From the NCBI GenBank assembly GCA_938021455.1, contig CALIGP010000278.1, positions 1-6,502 of the forward strand: a stretch of DNA of 6,502 nt, read 5' to 3'. The notes beneath the pieces were generated by a model, which saw only the letters and a list, made by a program, of their open reading frames with translations, was not told where the DNA came from and did not search any database. This DNA comes from an uncultured Lewinella sp. (GTDB lineage Bacteria; Bacteroidota; Bacteroidia; Chitinophagales; Saprospiraceae). Positions 1 to 5,519 of the stretch are shown piece after piece. Position numbers and translations under genes: made by a program. The stretch's first letter is position 1, and the number at the start of each line of letters is the position of its first letter.

Positions 1-117
1 CATTACCTGACCGCCGAAGACTCGGGGCGAGCCGACACTACGGGATTGGCCCTTGAAAAGATTAACTTCAATGCGTTCCAGGTCAAGCAGGGAGAGGAGT
101 TCGGAGACTTGTTTCAT
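1..117 (-). CDS. tesB: Acyl-CoA thioesterase II (TesB), N-terminal part
   Basis: Reading the minus strand from the ATG at 117 gives 39 open codons running off the window edge. The start MKQVSELLSLLDLERIEV and the later segments NLFKGQS and PRVFGGQV match the conserved N-terminus of acyl-CoA thioesterase II, where LLxLExIE, LFRGQS and RQVFGGQV occur in the same order and spacing. TesB enzymes hydrolyse medium- and long-chain acyl-CoA to free fatty acid and CoA. They are cytoplasmic double-hotdog proteins of roughly 285 residues, so about 14% of the gene is visible and the catalytic residues lie outside the window. The gene is divergent from the lipoprotein gene at 238. Its start is preceded by four tandem 8-base units (123-154), a leader shared with the acyltransferase gene at 4146. 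Identification rests on motif recall over a short stretch, but the match is dense. Confidence 0.82.
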   Translation of the reverse strand, partial: MKQVSELLSLLDLERIEVNLFKGQSRSVGSPRVFGGQVM

Positions 118-154
118 AGATTGGTACTTTGGTCTTTTGGTCCGTTGGTATGTT
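118..154 (-). repeat. Tandem octamer leader upstream of tesB
   Basis: On the plus strand, 123-154 is four consecutive 8-base units of form GGTnnnTT: GGTACTTT, GGTCTTTT, GGTCCGTT, GGTATGTT. In the sense of tesB they read AAnnnACC four times, and the last unit ends 5 bases before the ATG (spacer AATCT). Seventeen bases (135-151) are identical to 4157-4173, in front of the acyltransferase gene, and both copies lie in the same place relative to a start codon. No Shine-Dalgarno sequence is visible. The leader is AC-rich and probably unstructured, so a role in translation start is possible but is inference. It could instead be a dispersed repeat that happens to lie here. Confidence 0.6.
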
Positions 155-237
155 AGCTTCGGCGGGCTATCGGGCGGTTTACATTGCTAGGAACCACCAT
201 AATGATCATCAGTTGCATCCGCTGTGAAAGAATGTTT

Positions 238-1674
238 ATGAAAATGCTGCGTGTGGTTCTGTTGTTATCGGTTTTTTGGGCGCTGACCGCAGGGTGCAGT
301 GAACAGCTAGAAGAGCAAAGAGACACCGCCCCCTGGGAAGATGTAACCTTTTTAGGTAAGGCGACTACTTACTTCACCCTGGTAAATGCTGGAGCAGATT
401 CTATATCGTACCGCTATGATATGGATAGGAACCAATCAGGCCAAAAGCACTATTCGGGAAAACTGGGGCAGGGAGATTCTATTCGGGTCAAGCATAGTTT
501 ATTCCGACCAATACGTTCTTATCTGGGGATTAACGGGACCTCGATGACCGGTCCGTATCTATTACCTACGCTGAACAGGCGGATAAGCTGGGACGGAGAT
601 AGTTACAAGGATACTGGCACTAATTCAATTTATTATGCTTACCTGAAAACGCTGGATGATGCTTTTCCTTCTGTAGGTGACGCCAGTCTGTTAAAACTAC
701 CGCTTGACGAGGTTCAACAACATCAAAAAGGACTCACCCAGGAAGCGCTCAAGCAAGGTGAAGCTTATGCTGCCCGCAATCGTGTCTCCAAGTGGCTAAA
801 AGATTTTTATCAGCGCGAAGCGGCATTGAAAGGAGCTGCCGCTTTGGAATCCCAGCGTGGTTACCTTGATTATGCTTACAAGAAAACTCTATCGTTACCG
901 CCTCACGTGCATCATTGGATCGATAGTTTGCTGGACGATCCAAATAATCTTACGATGCCAACAAGAGATAAATTACGACAATCGCATAGCTATAACGAAG
1001 CTGCCCCTCCCGTACCGGGCATGACCCTTGGCAATCGAAACAACCGGCTCGATTTCGAGGATATTGCGGATAGTTTCCCAACGGATGACGGGGACCTATA
1101 TCATGACTTCCTGGCCGAATGGACGGAAAACCAACTACTCGACTATTCGACTTACGCCAACAAAGACGAATTGATAGCCCGCGCCCGGGAGATCCTGCCC
1201 GCTGATTACGTACAACAACTCGACTACATTCGCGATTCTATCAACGCCCGAATTTCATCCGATGGAGCAGCCCTGAAATTACTGGCCCTACCTTTTGCAT
1301 CAACATCCGACACCCTAACCCCGCTCCTCCACCGCACAAAACCTTACACACTCTATAAATTCTGGTTTCCTGGCTGTCGCCCCTGCGTTAGCCAGTATCC
1401 TTTTGAAAGAGAATTACTCGCTGAGTACCCGAACCTGGAATTGGTAAACGTAGCCTACGAAACCCGCAAGGACCACTGGCGCGAGTACATCCAAAAAAAT
1501 GAGATGCCCGGGAGCCAACAGCTTTACCTGCCAAAGCAAAAAAGAGAAGCCGCTCAGGCGGCTCTCGGTATGCTGGGTGCTCCTAGGTATTTAATGCTTG
1601 GCCCGGGCAACCAGCTGGTCTGCCGAAACTGCCCCAAGCCAAATGACGCCTTATTAACAACGTTGATTAAATGA
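238..1674 (+). CDS. Thioredoxin-like lipoprotein
   Basis: The frame is open from a TTG at 184, but I place the start at ATG 238, because MKMLRVVLLLSVFWALTAGC is then a textbook lipoprotein signal: basic start, hydrophobic core and lipobox LTAGC with the lipidated Cys at residue 20 of 478. The mature protein should sit on the periplasmic side of a membrane. Residues about 21-365 form a mostly helical, charged region that I do not recognise. The C-terminal ~110 residues resemble TlpA/thioredoxin-fold proteins: a YKFWFPGCRPC strand and active site with the CRPC pair at residues 380-383, and the cis-proline segment GAPRY at 447-451. A second CxxC (CRNC, residues 462-465) follows close to the C-terminus. 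The likely role is thiol-disulfide exchange in the periplasm; substrate unknown. The gene is preceded by 120 bases shared with divergent tesB, and no clear -7 element was found there. Confidence 0.8.
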   Translation: MKMLRVVLLLSVFWALTAGCSEQLEEQRDTAPWEDVTFLGKATTYFTLVNAGADSISYRYDMDRNQSGQKHYSGKLGQGDSIRVKHSLFRPIRSYLGINGTSMTGPYLLPTLNRRISWDGDSYKDTGTNSIYYAYLKTLDDAFPSVGDASLLKLPLDEVQQHQKGLTQEALKQGEAYAARNRVSKWLKDFYQREAALKGAAALESQRGYLDYAYKKTLSLPPHVHHWIDSLLDDPNNLTMPTRDKLRQSHSYNEAAPPVPGMTLGNRNNRLDFEDIADSFPTDDGDLYHDFLAEWTENQLLDYSTYANKDELIARAREILPADYVQQLDYIRDSINARISSDGAALKLLALPFASTSDTLTPLLHRTKPYTLYKFWFPGCRPCVSQYPFERELLAEYPNLELVNVAYETRKDHWREYIQKNEMPGSQQLYLPKQKREAAQAALGMLGAPRYLMLGPGNQLVCRNCPKPNDALLTTLIK

Positions 1675-1722
1675 TGATTAAGCTTTATCCCCCCTCATGA
1701 CGTTAGACATACGGACAAGCAC

Positions 1723-1730
1723 TATCTTTG
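1723..1730 (+). promoter_or_regulatory. Candidate -7 promoter element for thiolase
   Basis: TATCTTTG fits the Bacteroidota sigma-ABfr -7 consensus TAnnTTTG exactly and lies 27 bases before the thiolase ATG, which would give a 5' leader of about 20 bases. I see no convincing -33 TTG at the expected distance, so the call rests on the -7 element and its position in an 83-base gap. Confidence 0.4.
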
Positions 1731-1757
1731 TTGTCCTGACAATTAAAACGATCGATC

Positions 1758-2942
1758 ATGTCTAATCCTACCGTCTACATCTGCTCCGCCGTCCGTACGC
1801 CCATCGGCTCTTTCGGAGGGATGTTTGCTTCCCTGTCCGCCACTCAACTCGGCGCTGCTGCCATTAAGGGTGCGCTGGAAAAAGCAGGTGTTAGCCCCGA
1901 TCAGGTAGATGAAGTACTGATGGGCAACGTCGTGTCCGCTAACCTCGGCCAGGCCCCCGCCCGCCAGGCAGCGCTCGGCGCTGGCATCCCCGACACGGTT
2001 CCCTGCACGACGGTCAATAAAGTCTGCAGCAGCGGCATGAAGACGGTCATGTTTGGCGCTCAATCCATCATGCTGGGCCATAACGACATCGTTGTTGCCG
2101 GCGGCATGGAGAGCATGAGCAACATCCCCTACTACGTGCCGGACGCCCGCTGGGGGGCTAAGTTCGGTGACCGCAAGCTCATCGACGGCCTCAGCAAAGA
2201 CGGCCTCACGGACGCCTACGACCAAAAGGCCATGGGCACTTGTGCTGATGCGACGGCCACGAAGTACAGCTTCAGCCGCGCCGATCAGGATGCTTACGCC
2301 ATCAACAGTTACCAGCGGTCGGCTGCATCTACTGAGGATGGCACTTTCGCCAACGAGATTGTGCCCGTTACCGTGCCGCAGCGCCGGGGCGATGACCTGG
2401 TGATCACCGAAGACGAAGAGTACAAGAAGGTGAAGTTTGAGAAGATCCCCAACCTTCGCCCCGCCTTCAACAAAGACGGCACCGTAACGGCAGCCAACGC
2501 CAGCACGATCAACGACGGTGCTGCCGCCCTCGTCCTCGTCTCCGAAGCCAAGATGAAAGAGCTGGGCCTGACGGCCATCGGTCGCATCGTCTCCTTCGCC
2601 GATGCCGCTCATGAGCCGCAGTGGTTCACTACCGCGCCAACCCTGGCGGCCCCGCGCGCGCTGGAGCGCGCCGGCCTGGAAATGAAGGACATGGACTTCC
2701 TGGAGGTCAACGAAGCTTTCGCCGTGGTGCCAATGGCCTTCGCTAAGGAACTGGGTATCAGTGGTGACAATATGAACGTCCTCGGTGGCGGTGTTTCTCT
2801 TGGTCACCCACTCGGTACTTCGGGCGCACGTATCATCGTTACGCTGCTGAATGTGCTGAAGGTGAAGGGCGGTAAGTATGGACTGGCGACGCTTTGTAAT
2901 GGTGGGGGCGGGGCTTCGGCTTTGGTGGTGGAGCGGTTGTAG
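1758..2942 (+). CDS. Acetyl-CoA C-acetyltransferase (thiolase)
   Basis: A complete 394-residue thiolase, the usual length for the biosynthetic type. It condenses two acetyl-CoA to acetoacetyl-CoA, or runs the reverse cleavage, in the cytoplasm. All catalytic landmarks are visible: the nucleophile Cys90 in NKVCSSGMK, the NEAF motif at 318-321, His350 in SLGHPLGTSGAR, and the acid/base Cys380 in CNGGGGASA. These positions nearly coincide with C89/H348/C378 of the Zoogloea enzyme. The N-terminal SAVRTPIGSFGG is also canonical. The usual NVNGGAI segment before the catalytic His reads NVLGGGVSLGHP, a small departure closer to the mitochondrial ACAT1 style (GGAVSLGHP). The gene is richer in G+C than its neighbours and uses a narrow codon set, consistent with high expression. 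It has its own candidate promoter at 1723. A 3-ketoacyl-CoA thiolase with longer-chain preference cannot be excluded from motifs alone. Confidence 0.93.
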   Translation: MSNPTVYICSAVRTPIGSFGGMFASLSATQLGAAAIKGALEKAGVSPDQVDEVLMGNVVSANLGQAPARQAALGAGIPDTVPCTTVNKVCSSGMKTVMFGAQSIMLGHNDIVVAGGMESMSNIPYYVPDARWGAKFGDRKLIDGLSKDGLTDAYDQKAMGTCADATATKYSFSRADQDAYAINSYQRSAASTEDGTFANEIVPVTVPQRRGDDLVITEDEEYKKVKFEKIPNLRPAFNKDGTVTAANASTINDGAAALVLVSEAKMKELGLTAIGRIVSFADAAHEPQWFTTAPTLAAPRALERAGLEMKDMDFLEVNEAFAVVPMAFAKELGISGDNMNVLGGGVSLGHPLGTSGARIIVTLLNVLKVKGGKYGLATLCNGGGGASALVVERL

Positions 2943-2945
2943 GTT

Positions 2946-3012
2946 GGGCTGCTTCGCAGCGGAAGGCCTTAACCACAGAGGTGCACGGAGGTGATCACAG
3001 AGGTCCACAGAA
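2946..3012 (+). repeat. Left inverted repeat of GxxExxY cassette
   Basis: Starts four bases after the thiolase stop codon. It consists of a short hairpin (GCTGC 2948-2952, loop TTC, GCAGC 2956-2960), then a linker, then a tract of near-tandem ~10-base units (CCACAGAGGT, GCACGGAGGT, ATCACAGAGGT, CCACAG). Bases 2969-2992 (24 bases, starting TTAACCACAGAGG) are an exact inverted copy of 3504-3527. The match extends on both sides with a few changes: the hairpin side into 3528-3549 and the inner CACAGAGGT unit into 3483-3503. Confidence 0.85.
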
Positions 3013-3020
3013 AACGCAAA

Positions 3021-3052
3021 TTGTTTTTTTTAATTCATTTTCGATATATTTG
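3021..3052 (+). promoter_or_regulatory. Candidate promoter of GxxExxY gene
   Basis: TATATTTG at 3045-3052 matches the Bacteroidota -7 consensus TAnnTTTG exactly, and a TTG at 3021-3023 lies 21 bases upstream, near the usual -33 spacing. The region 3011-3100 is very AT-rich (24 G/C in 90 bases by my count). Transcription would begin near 3059, leaving a leader of about 40 bases before the ATG at 3099. The promoter lies inside the inverted repeats, so the cassette appears to carry its own. Confidence 0.5.
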
Positions 3053-3098
3053 TAACATTGCAAAATATATCCCTTACTTCCGTCGCACTAAACTTCTT

Positions 3099-3473
3099 AT
3101 GCGCGACATCAATAAAATTACATACGATATCCGGGGCGCTGCCTTTAAAGTCCATACCGCTCTGGGGCCGGGTCTTTTGGAGTCAGCTTACGAAGCATGC
3201 CTTTGTTATGAATTAGAGCAAATGGGCTATAAGGTAGAAAGGCAAGTCGGATTGCCTCTCATCTACCATTCAGTAAAAATGAGTGTGGGTTATCGAATTG
3301 ACTTGCTCGTGAACGAAGTAGTGATAATTGAGATAAAGGCAGTCAAAGCTCTGACGCCTGTGGACACGGCACAAATTCTTACCTATCTAAAGCTTTCCAA
3401 AAAAAAGATTGGCCTACTTATGAACTTCCATGAAGAACACATGCGGAACGGCATAAAAAGATACATCCTCTAG
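3099..3473 (+). CDS. GxxExxY protein, PD-(D/E)xK-like fold
   Basis: The 124-residue protein from ATG 3099 has the normal GxxExxY family size. The frame is open back to 2991, but that extension runs through the left inverted repeat and a very AT-rich stretch, so I reject the longer start. Landmarks: GPGLLESAY with the family motif at Gly25-Glu28-Tyr31; YRIDLLV (Asp68) followed by VVIIEIKAVK (Glu78, Lys80), forming a D...ExK pair as in PD-(D/E)xK nucleases; TAQILTYLKLS (Gln92) as a likely fourth motif; then GLLMNF and GIKRYIL at the end. The family is widespread in bacteria. Its fold suggests a nuclease, but to my knowledge the role is not established. G+C is clearly lower than in the thiolase. 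The gene lies between long inverted repeats that fill the space between two convergent genes, suggesting arrival as a unit. Confidence 0.88.
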   Translation: MRDINKITYDIRGAAFKVHTALGPGLLESAYEACLCYELEQMGYKVERQVGLPLIYHSVKMSVGYRIDLLVNEVVIIEIKAVKALTPVDTAQILTYLKLSKKKIGLLMNFHEEHMRNGIKRYIL

Positions 3474-3481
3474 ATATTCCC

Positions 3482-3549
3482 CCCTCCGTGAACCTCTGTG
3501 CCAACCTCCGTGCACCTCTGTGGTTAAAGCCCCCGCTGTAAGGCAGCCT
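3482..3549 (-). repeat. Right inverted repeat of GxxExxY cassette
   Basis: Reverse copy of 2946-3012. In minus-strand sense it starts directly after the acyltransferase stop codon with a hairpin (GCTG 3535-3538, loop TAAGG, CAGC 3544-3547), then GGGGGCTTTAACCACAGAGG, then the same ~10-base units. The 24-base stretch 3504-3527 is identical to the left copy. The hairpin arms are kept while loop and linker differ, as expected for a conserved stem. Each repeat is thus oriented the same way relative to the end of its neighbouring gene. Confidence 0.85.
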
Positions 3550-4146
3550 TCACCCCTCCCGCACCACCGGCAACAACTCCAACACCTCCGGATCATACTC
3601 AAAGCTATTCTCTGGCACCAGTCCTTTGATGCCGTCAAAATGACGATAGATATGATCAAAGTCTTTCCGGATGTCCCCCGTTAGATGATAGGGCTTAGCG
3701 AACTCAATAACGCCATTACCGAAATCAAATCGGGTAAGGATGAGTGGTACATTGGCTTTGAGGGCAATGAAATAAAAGCCGGTCTTGAAATGTGTCACCT
3801 TGGAGCGGGTGCCTTCGATGGCAATACAAAGTCGAAACGCCTCCCGTTCCTCAAAAATTTGTGCTACGGAATCAACAAAGTTGGATCGCTTTTCCCGCAC
3901 TACCGGAACACCGCCGGTATAGCGTAAAAAAGCACCTAACGGACCTTTAAAGAGCGTTGACTTACCGACGTAATTAATGTACTCCCCGAGGATCGGCCGG
4001 GAGTAGAGACCGTAGAAGAAGTCCCGGTTGGAGGTATGCGGTGCCACCGGCAACACATATTTTTTCGGCCAGTTACCTTTGTTATGGTCAACAATGCGCA
4101 TACCATTGACGCGAAGCATAATGCGGGCAAGCCAGGCTGGAAACAT
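3550..4146 (-). CDS. 1-acyl-glycerol-3-phosphate acyltransferase-like (PlsC family)
   Basis: A 198-residue member of the PlsC acyltransferase family, which transfers acyl chains from acyl-CoA or acyl-ACP to lysophosphatidate or related acceptors at the inner face of the membrane. Motif I is APHTSNRDFF, the H(x4)D catalytic pair at His37/Asp42 with HTSNRD in place of the common NHxSxxD. Motif II is GGVPVVR (79-84). Motif III is IEGTRSK (Glu111-Arg114), followed by the typical FKTGFYFIA. Motif IV is VPLIL (133-137). At under 200 residues without an N-terminal membrane helix it belongs to the short form, whose acceptor is often undefined, so phosphatidate synthesis is not certain. The start at 4146 is supported by the octamer leader ending 6 bases before it. 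It lies 83 bases downstream of the asparaginase gene on the same strand. Its stop codon directly abuts the right inverted repeat. Confidence 0.85.
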   Translation of the reverse strand: MFPAWLARIMLRVNGMRIVDHNKGNWPKKYVLPVAPHTSNRDFFYGLYSRPILGEYINYVGKSTLFKGPLGAFLRYTGGVPVVREKRSNFVDSVAQIFEEREAFRLCIAIEGTRSKVTHFKTGFYFIALKANVPLILTRFDFGNGVIEFAKPYHLTGDIRKDFDHIYRHFDGIKGLVPENSFEYDPEVLELLPVVREG

Positions 4147-4184
4147 AGAGGTGGTATTTTGGTCCGTTGGTATTTTGGGAAGTT
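4147..4184 (-). repeat. Tandem octamer leader upstream of acyltransferase
   Basis: On the plus strand 4153-4184 reads GGTATTTT, GGTCCGTT, GGTATTTT, GGGAAGTT: four 8-base units, the last degenerate. In gene sense it is AAnnnACC repeated, ending 6 bases before the ATG (spacer ACCTCT). Positions 4157-4173 are identical to 135-151 in front of tesB, and both copies are bounded on the distal side by GCTAAC (gene sense). Confidence 0.6.
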
Positions 4185-4229
4185 AGCCTAAAGTTCATCA
4201 ATTGCCTAAAGTACCGGCAAATAGCTAAT

Positions 4230-4718
4230 TTACACCGCCTCAAAGTAGCCCGTTGAGCGATTCTTCTTCACGCCATCCCAACTAAAGTACCGGCCGTTCA
4301 TCGCCACGTAGACGCCAGCGGGCAGGGCCTGCACGAAGGCCAGGGCACTACCAAGATTGAAGAATCCATCGGAGGAAGAACCAAAAGCATAGGGAATCAT
4401 AGCGCCGGTTAGCACGATGGTTTTTCCCTGAATATCGGCTTTAGCGATATACTCCGCCGTTTGCTGTATCGTGTCTGTCCCATGGGTAATGAGGATTTGA
4501 TTCGTCGCTACGCCCCGGCAGTTATTGACGATATTTTCCCGGTCGAGGTCCGTCAGTTCCAGGCTATCGACCATCATCAGGGTGCGCACGTTGAGGTCAA
4601 GCGTACAACGCCCCCGGTCGAGCATTTCGGGCAGGTTGGAATCTTGGAAAAAGAGTTTGCCGGTAACGAAGTTGTACTCCTTATCAAAGGTGCCTCCGGT
4701 GACGAATATTTGGATCAT
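4230..4718 (-). CDS. Short (single-domain) L-asparaginase-like protein
   Basis: The 162-residue protein matches the N-terminal domain of bacterial L-asparaginases, which hydrolyse asparagine to aspartate and ammonia. Visible landmarks: FVTGGTFDK (first catalytic Thr, most likely Thr10 of TGGT), ILITHGTDT (Thr81 and Asp82, the second Thr and its Asp), VLTGAM, SSDGFFNLGSA and VYVAMNGR, all in family order. Usual enzymes have about 330 residues with a C-terminal domain, absent here. Short asparaginases are known (the Rhodospirillum rubrum enzyme has about 172 residues), and the protein ends cleanly with no downstream remnant of the second domain in 4147-4229, so this looks natural rather than truncated. 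Aligned by hand to E. coli AnsB, the catalytic Lys162 position falls on Leu132, so activity is uncertain. There is no signal peptide, hence cytoplasmic. The gene is divergent from the winged-helix pair and may be co-transcribed with the acyltransferase. Confidence 0.8.
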   Translation of the reverse strand: MIQIFVTGGTFDKEYNFVTGKLFFQDSNLPEMLDRGRCTLDLNVRTLMMVDSLELTDLDRENIVNNCRGVATNQILITHGTDTIQQTAEYIAKADIQGKTIVLTGAMIPYAFGSSSDGFFNLGSALAFVQALPAGVYVAMNGRYFSWDGVKKNRSTGYFEAV

Positions 4719-4835
4719 GGTCAGTGATTTGGTCAGGGCGCAGAACGCAGGTGCAAAGAACGTTGAAAAGCAAGGGATGAACTACCCCCAGAGCGTTTAT
4801 TTTTTTAAGCCAAACAATGCCCTTATTTTGTGGTT

Positions 4836-5471
4836 ATGGATCCAGGATTAACCGCACTTATTGTCCTTAGCCTAACCTTGGTAATACCGGCAGTATTCCT
4901 CCTCGTTTACTTTAAAAAGCGGGGCTCTACGATAAAAAGTACCCAGCGAATCATCAGCGATCGGGATTTTTTACGGATTTTTCATGACCATCCCGGAGGA
5001 CTATTGACCAAAGCTGAGGTAGCCGAAAAAGCAAACCTGACGAAGTCCGAAGCCGCAAGTCGGCTCGGTTATTTTTCCGAACAACTAATTCTTCGCCGAG
5101 GAAGTAATGGCCTTTCCACCTATTACGAAACCTATGCTCCGTTTGAGGATGCTGGCGACCTCGGGCTTTCTCCCGAGCCTTTCCTTACCGTCGCTGATCT
5201 TCAAAAAATTTTCCACGCCTACGATTACCGGGTAAGCCCGGCTGACCTCATCATTGCCACCGGTCTACCCTGGCGCGTGATCTCCCGGGAGATGAAGCAC
5301 TTCAAGAAAAAGGGGATCATCGACATCCTACGCATCGCTCGGCCCGGAGACAGCTACAAGCAGTTTGTCCTCAAAGAGCCCTACATCAACTTACCCGAAT
5401 CTTCCAGTGAAGCGAAGGCCATTGACTTAGAAATGAAGGAGATTCTGTTAGATGAGAACTTACTGGTATAA
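4836..5471 (+). CDS. Membrane-anchored double winged-helix protein, copy 1
   Basis: I do not recognise a named family. The frame is open from a GTG at 4830, but ATG 4836 is the more natural start and gives 211 residues. Residues about 6-26 form one hydrophobic helix followed by the basic stretch YFKKRG, so by the positive-inside rule the rest is cytoplasmic. Residues 41-100 (SDRDFLRIF, LLTKAEVAEKANLTKSEAAS, GYFSEQLILRR) read as a winged helix-turn-helix with a YYETY wing strand. Residues 116-165 (FLTVADLQKIF, YRVSPADLIIATGLP, VISREMKHFKKKGII) read as a second one. The C-terminus ends in the conserved IDLEMKEILLDENLLV. The next gene is a full-length paralogue, identical at 35 of 50 positions in the second domain by hand count. 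The pair probably forms an operon. DNA binding from the membrane is inference; the domains could equally bind protein. Confidence 0.72.
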   Translation: MDPGLTALIVLSLTLVIPAVFLLVYFKKRGSTIKSTQRIISDRDFLRIFHDHPGGLLTKAEVAEKANLTKSEAASRLGYFSEQLILRRGSNGLSTYYETYAPFEDAGDLGLSPEPFLTVADLQKIFHAYDYRVSPADLIIATGLPWRVISREMKHFKKKGIIDILRIARPGDSYKQFVLKEPYINLPESSSEAKAIDLEMKEILLDENLLV

Positions 5472-5499
5472 TCGTTTCATCGATTCCTCCTATCTTGGC

Positions 5500-5519
5500 C
5501 AGACACCAGAGTACCAACT
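5500..5519 (+). repeat. Two-unit octamer leader before second winged-helix gene
   Basis: CAGACACC followed by AGAGTACC, then AACT and the ATG at 5520. The period of 8, the terminal ACC and the 4-base distance to the start copy the pattern before tesB, where the last unit is AAAGTACC plus AATCT. With only two units, chance is not excluded. Confidence 0.35.

Noticed and set aside
184..237. TTG start giving 18 more residues on the lipoprotein
   Set aside because: The extension would precede a complete lipoprotein signal peptide and spoil its N-terminal position. ATG 238 puts the lipobox Cys at residue 20.
2946..2992. CRISPR-like array
   Set aside because: The ~10-base units are contiguous with no spacers, and the copies are inverted rather than direct.
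1743..3008. Long minus-strand frame (421 codons) opposite the thiolase gene
   Set aside because: It is the antisense shadow of a strongly biased G+C-rich gene, has no recognisable protein motif, and the plus-strand thiolase is unmistakable.
2991..3098. N-terminal extension of the GxxExxY protein from an ATG at 2991
   Set aside because: It would be encoded by the inverted repeat and the AT-rich promoter region. The 124-residue form from 3099 has the normal family length, and a promoter fits inside this stretch.
4205..4294. 13-base repeat CTAAAGTACCGGC at 4205-4217 and about 4282-4294
   Set aside because: One copy is coding (asparaginase GRYFS region) and the other lies just past its stop. 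A short local duplication or chance is enough to explain it, and no further structure accompanies it.
4719..4743. GACC motifs before the asparaginase start as another octamer leader
   Set aside because: The two ACC steps are 12 rather than 8 bases apart and the second touches the ATG, so it does not follow the pattern of the other leaders.
4525..4851. Plus-strand frame (108 codons) opposite the asparaginase start
   Set aside because: It is low-complexity, Arg/Ser-rich and motif-free, antisense to a recognisable gene, and overlaps the start of the winged-helix gene.
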